The notes: generated by a model not told the origin, from the letters alone. A stretch of DNA of 59,335 bases from an uncultured bacterium (GCA_902464375.1 CABQIM010000002.1:1-59335); one strand, 5' to 3'. Numbered from the stretch's first letter, positions 11,659 to 20,110 are shown. Program-made: numbers and translations.

Positions 11659-12590
11659 TGACAAAATATATTGTATCCGGCTATATCGGATTTGATAATT
11701 TTGGTGACGAAGCAATTGCAAAAGTTTTAACCGACAGGCTTAAAAAAAGCGGTGCAGAAAAAATTACTTTAATTTCTTCTAACCCTGAAAAGACTGCCCA
11801 AATACATCAAGTTAACTCTTGCAAGATGCTTGATTTTTGGAAGAGTCTGTGTGAAGCCGATGTTCTTATATCTGGCGGAGGAAGTCTTTTGCAGGATGTT
11901 ACGAGTGTTAAGAGTTTGATTTATTATCTTGGTGTAATTTATTCTGCTCTAATTTTGCATAAAAGAGTAGAAATCTTTGCGCAAGGAATTGGACCTATAA
12001 ACTCTAAAGTTGGGCAAATTTTGACAAGATTTGCTTTGTCTAATGCTGATAAGATTTCTGTAAGAGATAAGAAATCTCAAGAACTGTTAAAGAAATGGGG
12101 AATAGAATCAGAACTTGTAAAAGACCCGATTTTGGAACTGGAACTCCCACACAAAAATAAAACTGGAGTAGTCGGAATTCAATTAAGAAATTATCCGACT
12201 GTAACAGACAAATTTTTAAGCCGACTTGCAGAAGAAGTGATTAAAAATTTTGCGGATAAAAAGATACAAATAATATCTTTGCAAGATAGTGTAGATTTGG
12301 ATATTTGTGAGAAATTTGCACGGATTTTGAAAATTAATGGACGAGAAAATAATGTTGAAGTTGTGAGCGGATTGTCGATTAATGACGTTTTTGAATGTAT
12401 TTCAAATTTAGAATACCTTGTTGCGATGAGATTTCATGCTAATGTTGTAGGGATGAAATCCGGTGTAAAAACGCTTGCAATTGATTATGATATAAAAGTT
12501 AAAAAATTGGCTGATGAGTATAAGCTTCCAATTATAGAATTAAATCAACAAGACATGAGCAAAGAATTTGAGCAATTGTGCTTAAAATAA
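11658..12590 (+). CDS. csaB: CsaB-like polysaccharide pyruvyl transferase
   Basis: 310 residues of the pyruvyl-transferase family. The N-terminal GYIGFDNFGDEAI and the SGGGSLLQDVTS loop are typical, as is the C-terminal AMRFHANVVGMKSGVKTLAIDYD. CsaB proteins put a pyruvate ketal on ManNAc of secondary cell-wall polysaccharide, the ligand of S-layer homology domains. Here the gene is last in an operon with two enzymes that yield pyruvate from ketodeoxygluconate, which is not the usual csaB context. A strong terminator follows at once. Confidence 0.88.
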   Translation: MTKYIVSGYIGFDNFGDEAIAKVLTDRLKKSGAEKITLISSNPEKTAQIHQVNSCKMLDFWKSLCEADVLISGGGSLLQDVTSVKSLIYYLGVIYSALILHKRVEIFAQGIGPINSKVGQILTRFALSNADKISVRDKKSQELLKKWGIESELVKDPILELELPHKNKTGVVGIQLRNYPTVTDKFLSRLAEEVIKNFADKKIQIISLQDSVDLDICEKFARILKINGRENNVEVVSGLSINDVFECISNLEYLVAMRFHANVVGMKSGVKTLAIDYDIKVKKLADEYKLPIIELNQQDMSKEFEQLCLK

Positions 12591-12618
12591 AAACCACCCT
12601 AATTAGGGAGGTTTTTTT
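12591..12618 (+). terminator. Rho-independent terminator of the eda-kdgK-csaB operon
   Basis: Arms aaaccaccct and agggaggttt around an AATT loop, followed by a run of T. Confidence 0.9.
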
Positions 12619-12651
12619 ACAAATAGAAAATTGAAAGTGGAAAGTTGTTTT

Positions 12652-12732
12652 AAAACAGTTTGTAGCTGTACCTACAAGTAGGGCGTGTCCCCTCCCTTTA
12701 TAGGGGGAGGGCTAGGGTGGGGGCTAATTCTC
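12652..12732 (+). repeat. Tail module of the composite repeat
   Basis: ctacaagtagggcg precedes a GC-rich inverted repeat (cccctccc / gggggaggg) and the terminal gtgggggctaatt. The head module is absent. It lies between converging transcription units. Confidence 0.75.
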
Positions 12733-12757
12733 ACAAAGTAGCAAGGCAGGGTTAAAC

Positions 12758-13417
12758 CTAAACAAGCCCTTCCTTTAACGCTTTTACTGCGGCTTGAGTT
12801 CTATCATCGACAACCAATTTTTGGATAATATTACAAACATGCGCTTTTGCGGTATGCTCACTAATTGTCAATGTTTGAGCAATTTGACTATTTGATTGTC
12901 CATCAACAACCAATTTCAAAACTTCGTACTCTCTTTGCGTAAGATTTGAGTGATTTTCCTTGAACGCACTACGTGAAAGCTGGCGCGACGGAATGACACC
13001 GCTGTTTTTATCTCTGATAAACGGAACAACATGAGGATCAATCCACATTGCACCTTCCTTAACCATTTTGATTACACTCATCAGAAAGTCTGTGCTGATA
13101 TCTTTGATTACATAAGCACTTGCACCTGCTGCAAGAGAGGCGTTTAATTCATTTTCGCTTATATGAGAAGTTAACATAATAACTCGAATGTTGTTATTAT
13201 GTTCTAAAATTTGTTTTGTTGCATCAATCCCCGAAATATCCGGCAAACCGATATCCATAAGGATAATGTCGGGTTTAATAAGTCGTGCTTTTTCTACGGC
13301 TTCTTTCCCGTTTATAGCTTCGCCTATTATTTCAAGCTCTGGATAATCCGTGAACAGTGATTTTATACCAATTCGCATAAGTTTTTGGTCTTCAACAAGT
13401 AATATTTTTATTTGCAT
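12758..13417 (-). CDS. NarL/FixJ-type response regulator
   Basis: 219 residues. The receiver domain (1-120) has the acidic pair at E9-D10, phospho-acceptor D55 in IILMDIGLPD, and K near 108 in AYVIKD. A LuxR-type helix-turn-helix (about 150-210: LTQREYEVLKLVVDG, SNSQIAQTLTISEHTAKAHV) binds DNA. No kinase is adjacent; the only sensor kinase in the window (47682-49556) is of a different, OmpR-partner type. It has an AAGGAGG ribosome-binding site. Target genes are unknown. Confidence 0.93.
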   Translation of the reverse strand: MQIKILLVEDQKLMRIGIKSLFTDYPELEIIGEAINGKEAVEKARLIKPDIILMDIGLPDISGIDATKQILEHNNNIRVIMLTSHISENELNASLAAGASAYVIKDISTDFLMSVIKMVKEGAMWIDPHVVPFIRDKNSGVIPSRQLSRSAFKENHSNLTQREYEVLKLVVDGQSNSQIAQTLTISEHTAKAHVCNIIQKLVVDDRTQAAVKALKEGLV

Positions 13418-13544
13418 AAAACCTCCTTACGATAAGAAATTTCAACAAAAAGCGAAATCTCTCCACCGTAATATTAAATTACTTGTCTGTAATTATAAAT
13501 TACTGATATAAACACCAAAAATGCTAATGCTTTTACGTTTAAAT

Positions 13545-14009
13545 TTAGAAGTATTTTTTTAATGACTCTTGTAAATCCAATATCTTTACGTGATTTTCCA
13601 ACATTGCCTGATTTCTGCCTTCATAAGCTGATGTATAATCTTCATTCTCATCAATTGCAAGATTAAAATACTTAACCGCATCATCAAGTTTATCTTGAAG
13701 ATAATATACCATTCCAATCAAAGTATATTCAACTTCTTTCGCGTCAGAATGTTCAAGAGCTTTTTGATAATACTCAATCGATTTATCGTAATCTTTCTCA
13801 AATTGCTTTAAGGAGCCTAAACCGCGCAAAACAACAGGATTATTAGGGTCAAGACTATACGCTTCTTCCAATGAATTTGAACAAGACGAAAAATCAAATT
13901 TGTCATACTCTGCTTTGGCTTTATTAATCAAGCCAAGGAGTTTGATTTTTACATTCATTCTCTTGAAGAATCCGGAAATTTCTTGTAAGTATTCTAACTC
14001 GTCCGCCAT
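13545..14009 (-). CDS. TPR-repeat protein
   Basis: 154 residues with about three tetratricopeptide repeats between residues 40 and 140 (SLEEAYSLDPNNPVVLRGLG, SIEYYQKALEHSDAKEVEYT, AVKYFNLAIDENEDYTSAYE). No signal peptide, so it is a cytoplasmic protein-protein scaffold. Its start shares a base with the stop of the upstream ACT-domain gene (TAATG), so the two are co-translated and possibly interact. Confidence 0.85.
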   Translation of the reverse strand: MADELEYLQEISGFFKRMNVKIKLLGLINKAKAEYDKFDFSSCSNSLEEAYSLDPNNPVVLRGLGSLKQFEKDYDKSIEYYQKALEHSDAKEVEYTLIGMVYYLQDKLDDAVKYFNLAIDENEDYTSAYEGRNQAMLENHVKILDLQESLKKYF

Positions 14010-14287
14010 TATACTGTGTGCATTTTTTCAAAAATGCCTTTTTTCTGTACCCAAATCTCTACTTCAAGCTTATTACCTTCTTCTACAAGAATATTTTTAA
14101 GCTCTTTAAAATTAACTTCCGCATGCTCTATATCACAAAGCATAAACATCACAAAGTGACCTTGCATAAGTGTTTGTTTAATATCTTCGATATTAACCTT
14201 GTATTTTGCTAAAACTGTTGAAATCCCTGATACAATACCAACCTTATCAGAACCTGAAACTGTAATAATTATTTTATAATCGTCCAT
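14009..14287 (-). CDS. ACT-domain protein
   Basis: 92 residues that are almost entirely one ACT domain. It opens YKIIITVSGSDKVGIVSGIS, with the glycine-rich turn where small ligands usually bind, followed by VNIEDIKQTLMQGHFVMFMLCDI. This matches the small stand-alone ACT family (UPF0237 type), presumed amino-acid sensors. It is first in a two-gene unit with the TPR protein. Ligand unknown. Confidence 0.85.
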   Translation of the reverse strand: MDDYKIIITVSGSDKVGIVSGISTVLAKYKVNIEDIKQTLMQGHFVMFMLCDIEHAEVNFKELKNILVEEGNKLEVEIWVQKKGIFEKMHTV

Positions 14288-14363
14288 CTTTGCCTCTTAA
14301 ATTTATGCTCGCTTATGTACTAATTATAAATTTTTTACTACATATAAGTCAAGTTTTTAGGTT

Positions 14364-15698
14364 TTAATTCCATTTCGTGAATGCAAGAGCTAAACGTTGC
14401 AAGAAGTTTAATTTTGGCATTTGTGGATTATTTTTGTTGTTTGTATTGTTTTTGGAGTTTTTCCCTGTTTTTGGAACATCCATTAGCTTGTTAGTCTTGC
14501 TTGCAGCTTCACCGTTCATTTTCATAGCTTCTTCAAGATATTTAACTTTGAATGGATGTTTCTTCAAATCTGCATCAGCAACATCTTTTAATGACGCACT
14601 AAATATTTTGCTTGCTTCTTTTGCAATAAGTTCAATTTCACCGTTTGAATAACCGTTGTTTTGAAGTTTTTTAGCAAAAGATTTGAATGCAGAAGTCTTG
14701 TAGAATTTATCATCTACTGCACCAATATTTTTCATATACATTTCTAACAAAGCGGGTACTTGTTTTTTGTCAGGAAGCGGTACTTCAATTTTGTTATTAA
14801 ATCTTCTTAATGCAATCGGGTCAACGATACCATTTTTAGGGTGATAGTTAGAAGTTGCAATTACTGTAACATTTGAACAATTTTCTCTAAGTTTATCTAA
14901 ACCTGTTAAAACTGCAGCTCTTGATTTTGCGACTTCTTCTGCACCATGAGCGCCATCAGGAACTTTTCTCATAACTGCGTCTATTTCATCAATACATACC
15001 ACGAATTTTTTATCTTTTGCGGCATTAGCGTGTTTAATAATTTCATCAAAACAACTGCTGATTTTCATACTTGCAGCATCCTTATACGGTGAACCCAAAT
15101 CAGGATATTTGATACAAGTGAACATTGAGCCTGTTGCTTGCGCAAATTGTTTCGCTACATAAGTTTTACCGGTACCGCCATGTCCGTATAGGTACATAAT
15201 ATCCATACCGTTGCTTGCACCACCCCATTTTTTAGCTTCTTCAGATAATTTATTATTTTCAATTATTGTATTAAAAGCTTTTTTCAATGATTTGGAAGTT
15301 GTATCAGAATCTAAAGACGCAACCTTTTTATCTTTTGCAAAATCTTCCCATTTTAGTTTAACGCCTGTAAGTTTGTTCAATTCGTCATTTGCTTGTTTGC
15401 CGACATTTTTACCTAATTTCTTGAACCCTAAAACGCCCAATAAAGCAATTCCGGCTGTAGTCAAAAATGCTCCGGCAATACCAATTTGTGCCAACACTCC
15501 GGCTTTATTCCATCTATCTTGACTCTTAGCACGTTTTTCTGCTTGATTTTCTGCCATTGCCTGCATCATAAAAACGTCATCATTCAATGCATTTTCTGGC
15601 ATTGGAGCAGTATAACGGTTATTGTAATTTACGTTATTTGGCTGTCCAATCTTTTGTGCTTCTGCTTTAAAATTTATTGTACTTACCGGAATTGTCAT
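14364..15698 (-). CDS. Membrane-anchored AAA ATPase with N-terminal INFKA tag
   Basis: 444 residues. Residues 8-12 carry the tag INFKA. A hydrophobic segment at about 68-95 (IGIAGAFLTTAGIALLGVLG) is a probable membrane anchor. The AAA domain follows: Walker A GHGGTGKT near 171-178, Walker B VVCIDEID near 232-239, sensor-1 VTVIATSN and arginine-finger region IALRRF. There is no protease motif (HExxH), so it is not FtsH. The C-terminus is an Asn/Lys-rich linker ending in LQRLALAFTKW. It has an AAGGAG ribosome-binding site and lies 14 bases downstream of a second tagged AAA gene, so the pair may form a hetero-oligomer. Confidence 0.85.
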   Translation of the reverse strand: MTIPVSTINFKAEAQKIGQPNNVNYNNRYTAPMPENALNDDVFMMQAMAENQAEKRAKSQDRWNKAGVLAQIGIAGAFLTTAGIALLGVLGFKKLGKNVGKQANDELNKLTGVKLKWEDFAKDKKVASLDSDTTSKSLKKAFNTIIENNKLSEEAKKWGGASNGMDIMYLYGHGGTGKTYVAKQFAQATGSMFTCIKYPDLGSPYKDAASMKISSCFDEIIKHANAAKDKKFVVCIDEIDAVMRKVPDGAHGAEEVAKSRAAVLTGLDKLRENCSNVTVIATSNYHPKNGIVDPIALRRFNNKIEVPLPDKKQVPALLEMYMKNIGAVDDKFYKTSAFKSFAKKLQNNGYSNGEIELIAKEASKIFSASLKDVADADLKKHPFKVKYLEEAMKMNGEAASKTNKLMDVPKTGKNSKNNTNNKNNPQMPKLNFLQRLALAFTKWN

Positions 15699-15712
15699 AA
15701 TTTGCTCCTTGT

Positions 15713-16888
15713 TTATAATTCACTAGGGTTAATCTTTAAATCTGAAATCAATTTCATAAAATCTTGATTACTGAAATTAAGCTCATTTTGTTTATTTGCT
15801 ATCGTTTTTACAATATCTTTTATATCGACTTTCTGCTCATTATTTGGCATATTACGTGGAGTTTGAGCCAATATTGCTTCCAACTTTCTGAATGATGTTT
15901 CTCGTCCATCTTTTGCCAAAAATTCTGAAATTATATCAAGTTCTTTTGAGCTATTTTTTAGTTTATCGGTTACTAAATCCGGACCTTGATTATAATAATG
16001 CTTTATTGTATTAGCAATTTGTTCTTTTGTAGGCAAATCTACTAAAACTTTTTCGCTGAATCTATCCAACATTGGTCTATCAAGTTTTTTGCCACCTAGT
16101 GCAATTCCTTTTTCTACATCAATTGGAAGGTTTGTCGCACCAATTGTAATAATATTATCTTGTTTCCCTAATTTTTCTGTAAAACATTTTTTGAATTCAT
16201 TCAACATGTCATTGGAATGTTTTGCACTCATGCTATTATCTACCATCATTACAGAATCAATTTCATCCACAAAAACAAAATATTTTTTGTTCGGATTTGC
16301 TTTTGCTTCTTTACAAATCATATCAACAGCATTGTTCAAATTTCGTTCGCTTACACTTTGAAATTCTGAACCAAGATTTGTTACATCTAAAGATGCAAAT
16401 CTTGAATCAGGAAATTCTTTCGCAATAGCTTTTGCAAATGTTGTTTTACCTGTCCCAGGAGGTCCATACAACAAAAGAGATTTAGGAGGCTTGCCACCTC
16501 TTCTTTTCAAAAGTTCTGCATTATTAACACAATTCTTAAATTCACTGGTAAAATCTTGCAAATTTTTAGGTAATGCTAAATCATCAATTTTTGCCGCATT
16601 CTTTAAATCAGACCAAATTTCCTTAAGCTCACTTGTCTTTTTAGCCATACCACCTGATGTCTTTGCGGCATAATATAATCCACCAATAGAACAAGCTGCT
16701 AACGTACCAAGAAACGCATAATATATACCTTGGTTAACTTTAGCCTTCTTCTGCTCTTTTTTCTGCTGTTTTATGAATGTATCTACATCCATTGGCTCAT
16801 AAGGATTTGCAGTCGCTCTAAAATTAACCTTTTTATTTGTTGTCGGAATTATTGTTGTATTGTTTCCTATTGAATCAATCGTAGTCAT
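15713..16888 (-). CDS. Membrane-anchored AAA ATPase with N-terminal VNFRA tag
   Basis: About 391 residues from the ATG at 16888, chosen because TAGGAG lies 7 bases upstream; the longer frame to 16918 lacks a site. The tag VNFRA is at about 21-25, followed by a charged stretch (KQQKKEQKKAK) and one hydrophobic segment (YYAFLGTLAACSIGGLYYAA, about 48-70). AAA motifs: Walker A GPPGTGKTTFAK near 140, Walker B YFVFVDEID near 203, sensor IITIGATN and RPMLDRF. The fold is close to the FtsH/Cdc48 ATPase but has no protease domain. It is the first gene of a two-AAA operon. Substrate unknown. Confidence 0.85.
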   Translation of the reverse strand: MTTIDSIGNNTTIIPTTNKKVNFRATANPYEPMDVDTFIKQQKKEQKKAKVNQGIYYAFLGTLAACSIGGLYYAAKTSGGMAKKTSELKEIWSDLKNAAKIDDLALPKNLQDFTSEFKNCVNNAELLKRRGGKPPKSLLLYGPPGTGKTTFAKAIAKEFPDSRFASLDVTNLGSEFQSVSERNLNNAVDMICKEAKANPNKKYFVFVDEIDSVMMVDNSMSAKHSNDMLNEFKKCFTEKLGKQDNIITIGATNLPIDVEKGIALGGKKLDRPMLDRFSEKVLVDLPTKEQIANTIKHYYNQGPDLVTDKLKNSSKELDIISEFLAKDGRETSFRKLEAILAQTPRNMPNNEQKVDIKDIVKTIANKQNELNFSNQDFMKLISDLKINPSEL

Positions 16889-17046
16889 ACGAACTCCTAA
16901 CACTAATGCTTCTAACATGTATAAAACAAAACTTTGAGCGAAATTGCTCCATTGTAAAGTTTTGTAAAACTTTTCTCAAAAAAGCTAAAGTTTTTCAAAA
17001 AAATGCCGATAACAATAATACAAAGGGACAATAAAGGAAAGAAAAA

Positions 17047-18039
17047 ATGGGATTAGCCTGCTCAAATATAAGACTATTAACATTAACCGCCCGCAAAGCT
17101 GATTGCGAGTACGGTATTTCTATTGACTCTATGAGAAAAATGGCACTCTCTAGAGAACAGAGCAATTTGTCCAAAGAATACTACAGTAAGCTTCAAGCAA
17201 AAAGCATTGCTTATTATGATAATGGTAAGTATAACAAGATTAATTATAGCTACTTAATGGGATATGGAGCAAATTATGCCGCAATTACAAATGGCTCTAA
17301 GCCTTTGAAGAGCGAAAACTCAATGATTTTAACTGATTACAAGGGACAAGTTGTAATGGATGATGCTTACGCTAACGCTCTTGTTGCAGTCTTAGGCTCT
17401 TCTGCGATGGATTCTAACGGTAGAGGTGGAACATTCTCAACTGATAAAATTCCGGAAATCCTTGCAAAGTTAGTTCCAGGACGTACCGCAGAAGAATTTA
17501 AAGCTGTTATGGATGGAGATAGTGTCAGCTCAAGTTATGGAGCTTCCGGAGTTCAAACAACAACCGGCGAAGCTAACGGAAATAAAACAACCGTAGACAA
17601 TACCGATTCTAATACTAAATTAATTCAAAAACTTGTTGATTTTTATGAGCCGATTTTTAAGGCAGCAGCTTCTAATGGTTGGACAAAAGAATACAATAAT
17701 GAAATGAAAACTAATGATAATTATGTAAGTGATGCTATAGTCAGCGGTTCATTCCAACTTGCAACAGTTAATGAAGATGGTAACTATGACCCTGATACGT
17801 CTTTAACTTATTTTGTAACAGCAGGACTTCTTGAATCAAGAACGGATTCGGAAGCCAGAGAAGAAGTTACAGCTTGGTACAATGCAGAAAAAGAAAGAAT
17901 TTCTGAAAAAGAAAACTGGATAGATATTGATATGGATAACCTATCAACAGAATTAGAAGCTATCAATACGGAGATACAATCAGTTAAATCACTGGTAGAT
18001 GATGCTATCAGTTCAGTATTTGACTGGGGTAGCGGCTAA
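17047..18039 (+). CDS. MGLA-type protein of unknown function
   Basis: 330 residues. The opening MGLACSNIRLLTLTARKADC, followed by a heptad-like helical region (MRKMALSREQSNLSKEYYSKL), resembles a family I have seen in uncultured gut bacteria, whose members begin MG(L/M)A(A/C)S-x-R-L-x-LTAR. No function is known to me. The middle is Ser/Thr/Gly-rich (about 155-190) and the C-terminal helix (LSTELEAINTEIQSVKSLVD) looks coiled-coil. The amphipathic head and tail helices recall flagellar-hook or filament-type subunits, but this is only a resemblance. Ribosome-binding site AAAGGAAAG. Confidence 0.7.
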   Translation: MGLACSNIRLLTLTARKADCEYGISIDSMRKMALSREQSNLSKEYYSKLQAKSIAYYDNGKYNKINYSYLMGYGANYAAITNGSKPLKSENSMILTDYKGQVVMDDAYANALVAVLGSSAMDSNGRGGTFSTDKIPEILAKLVPGRTAEEFKAVMDGDSVSSSYGASGVQTTTGEANGNKTTVDNTDSNTKLIQKLVDFYEPIFKAAASNGWTKEYNNEMKTNDNYVSDAIVSGSFQLATVNEDGNYDPDTSLTYFVTAGLLESRTDSEAREEVTAWYNAEKERISEKENWIDIDMDNLSTELEAINTEIQSVKSLVDDAISSVFDWGSG

Positions 18040-18124
18040 TATTAGTCGCTAGCAAGAAGCCCGTTAGACTTCTTAAAAGAATTTTAATCCCTAATTTTTT
18101 CCTTTTCCTTTATATTAAATTATC

Positions 18125-18151
18125 AAACTTGCGTTCGCGCAAGTTTTTTTT
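18125..18151 (+). terminator. Rho-independent terminator with TTCG tetraloop
   Basis: Arms aaacttgcg and cgcaagttt close a TTCG tetraloop and run into eight T. A composite repeat begins 3 bases after the T-run, at 18154. Confidence 0.93.
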
Positions 18152-18153
18152 GT

Positions 18154-18336
18154 GTACTACGTACGTAGACATTAGGTCGGCTGCTAGGTCGTGATGACTA
18201 GATTGTATAGACACTACAAACTCCGCCTCATTAGTGGGACTACAAGTAGGGCGCATCCCCTCCCATTATAGGGGGAGGGTAGAATTTTTTAGTGAACATT
18301 AGTGATGAACTTAGAAATTCGGGTGGGGGCTAATTA
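18154..18336 (+). repeat. Full-length composite intergenic repeat
   Basis: The most complete single copy. Head gtactacgtacgtagac, then aggtcggctgctagg, caaactccgcctc, gtgggactacaag, the GC-rich hairpin (ccctcccattataggggga) and tail gaaattcgggtgggggctaa, about 183 bases in all. It contains no credible open reading frame. It directly follows a terminator. Confidence 0.85.
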
Positions 18337-18373
18337 AAAGTTAATGGCGCATTGTATGCACCGTTAACTTACT
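18337..18373. terminator. Diverged copy of the 6771-6813 hairpin
   Basis: Arms aagttaatggcgcat and atgcaccgttaactt around TGT. The same hairpin with perfect arms follows the repeat at 6438. It lies just downstream of maf on the minus strand and could terminate that operon. Confidence 0.6.
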
Positions 18374-18946
18374 TTACCCCTTATACTCCAACTGTTTCAG
18401 CACTGCCTCAACAGATTCTGGCGCCAAACCCACAATATTTTCAAAACTACCTTCGTACTTATCAAGATAACCATCCGGCAGCTCTTGTATACCATAGCTT
18501 CCGGCTTTATCAAGAGGATTAAATTCATCTATATAATAATGAATCATCTCATCAGTTAATTCTTTGAACCTTACATAACTTGTTGTAGAAAGCAAGGCTG
18601 CACGGTTAGTTCTGGTATTAATTCCACAAATCGAAGTTACAACAGAATGTGTTGCTCCGGAGAGCTCCTTTAACATCTGATAAGCTTCAGTTTTAGAATG
18701 CGGTTTGCCTAATATATGGTTATGCAACACAACAACTGTATCTGCAGCTATAACTAAAGAGAATTTATCAGAGCGTCTTACAACATCAAGACACTTTTGT
18801 GTTGCCAAATCCTCAATCTTATCATAAGAAAAAATATCGTCGCTCAATTTTTCATCATAATTTGAAGGTATGACTTCAAAATCGAGCCCTAAATCGGTCA
18901 AAATTTTTTTTCTTCTAGGTGAATTTGATGCAAGTATAAGTTTCAT
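18374..18946 (-). CDS. maf: Maf-family nucleoside triphosphate pyrophosphatase
   Basis: 190 residues, normal length. It opens with the Maf signature LILASNSPRRKKILTDLGL, and has the catalytic VIAADTVV segment and the C-terminal AGSYGIQELPDGYLDKYEGSF. Maf proteins hydrolyse dTTP, UTP or modified nucleotides to keep them out of nucleic acids; older work links them to septum formation. The start overlaps the upstream tagged gene by four bases (ATGA), so it belongs to a unit with that protein and the radical SAM gene. Confidence 0.94.
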   Translation of the reverse strand: MKLILASNSPRRKKILTDLGLDFEVIPSNYDEKLSDDIFSYDKIEDLATQKCLDVVRRSDKFSLVIAADTVVVLHNHILGKPHSKTEAYQMLKELSGATHSVVTSICGINTRTNRAALLSTTSYVRFKELTDEMIHYYIDEFNPLDKAGSYGIQELPDGYLDKYEGSFENIVGLAPESVEAVLKQLEYKG

Positions 18947-19419
18947 GATAAATTCTTTCTAGCTTCCTGTATCTTGTTGCTTCCCTTTTGAGTAAAACCA
19001 GCAATCCCAGTAAATCTTTTTTCTACAACATTCTTATCGTCAAAATTATCAACAGCAGTTTTTATCAAATCCGCCGCTTTCTTTATGATACCGGACCAAT
19101 TTTTGTAAAACGGCTTCCTGATGGCATTTACACTACCGGACATATTATCAATGAGCAATTTAGTTTTTCCCATATCTAATTCAGAAAACCCGATTAATTT
19201 ATTAGAAGGACCAACTAAAAATCTTCTATCGATAAAGAGTCCGTCCCCTCCAATATTTACTCCTGTTAGAATATCGGATTTAAAAGTATTTTCGCCTTGT
19301 AGCAAAACAGTTTCCTTGTTCATTTTTGATAACAAGGTCTGCATATTTTTAGTCGTTTCAGGACTCAAAAATCTCTGTTTTGCATTAAAATTTACACTTT
19401 GTACATTGTTAACTTGCAT
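18943..19419 (-). CDS. Unknown protein with N-terminal VNFNA tag
   Basis: 158 residues, no known domain. Residues 9-13 (VNFNA) match the recurring N-terminal motif. The rest is a soluble, mixed alpha/beta sequence with several glycines (GVNIGGDGLFIDRRFLVG) and no cysteine or signal peptide. An AAGGAG ribosome-binding site lies 8 bases before the ATG. It is coupled to maf by an ATGA overlap and separated by only 9 bases from the upstream radical SAM gene, so the three form an operon. Confidence 0.72.
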   Translation of the reverse strand: MQVNNVQSVNFNAKQRFLSPETTKNMQTLLSKMNKETVLLQGENTFKSDILTGVNIGGDGLFIDRRFLVGPSNKLIGFSELDMGKTKLLIDNMSGSVNAIRKPFYKNWSGIIKKAADLIKTAVDNFDDKNVVEKRFTGIAGFTQKGSNKIQEARKNLS

Positions 19420-19428
19420 ACCAACTCC

Positions 19429-20064
19429 TTACGAATACCCATTTTCGATAAATTCTCTATCTCTGAATTTTGCACCGAGTTCTTTTGCAATCTTTTCGCA
19501 TTTATCCACGTCAACATGGTGCACTTTGTCAAACCCTGTTACAACAGAAGCCATAACGTCCATGCCGGCATCCGCAGCCGATTTGATAAATCCTTTTACT
19601 TCTTCATAAGCATTTTTGATTTTAGGCTTACAAATCTCATCATACATAGTTTCGTCAGCAGCATTAAGGCTAACTGATACAGAATCTATCAAACCTTTAA
19701 ATTCTTCTGCTACATTGGTTTTATAAATCGCATTAGCATGTCCGTTTGTATTAACACGAATTTTGATATACGGATAATTTTTTCTCAAATATTTACAAAA
19801 TTCTTTCATCATTTCACGGCGCAAAAACGGCTCTCCATATCCGCAAAAAACAACTTCTCTTGCTGATGGTGCAAATTTTTGAAATTGTTCAATAATATCT
19901 TCCAATGTGTAATTATCATCATGCCACATTTGGGCACCACAAACATCGTCCTTTTGATTTCTTAAGCAAAATACGCAAGAATTTGTACAAGAATTTGTAA
20001 GATTTATATAAACAGTTGAAGGATGTTCTTCATTATTAATTGAATAGACTAATGTATACATCAT
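19429..20064 (-). CDS. TatD-associated radical SAM protein
   Basis: 211 residues. The N-terminal TVYINLTNSCTNSCVFCLRN contains a cysteine cluster C-x3-C-x2-C that would hold the 4Fe-4S cluster and S-adenosylmethionine, followed by EVVFCGYGEPFLR (the GGEP-like motif). Length and opening match the small radical SAM family usually found next to or fused with TatD nuclease (TIGR04038 type); no tatD is in this window. Its reaction is unknown. There are two adjacent ATG codons; I kept the first. It is the first gene of the unit with the VNFNA protein and maf. Confidence 0.85.
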   Translation of the reverse strand: MMYTLVYSINNEEHPSTVYINLTNSCTNSCVFCLRNQKDDVCGAQMWHDDNYTLEDIIEQFQKFAPSAREVVFCGYGEPFLRREMMKEFCKYLRKNYPYIKIRVNTNGHANAIYKTNVAEEFKGLIDSVSVSLNAADETMYDEICKPKIKNAYEEVKGFIKSAADAGMDVMASVVTGFDKVHHVDVDKCEKIAKELGAKFRDREFIENGYS

Positions 20065-20110
20065 ACCCCCTAAGAGCTAGTAATATTACACTCCTATATT
20101 ACTACAAAAA

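Noticed and set aside
15713..16888. FtsH protease
   Set aside because: The ATPase core is similar but no HExxH zinc-protease motif follows it.
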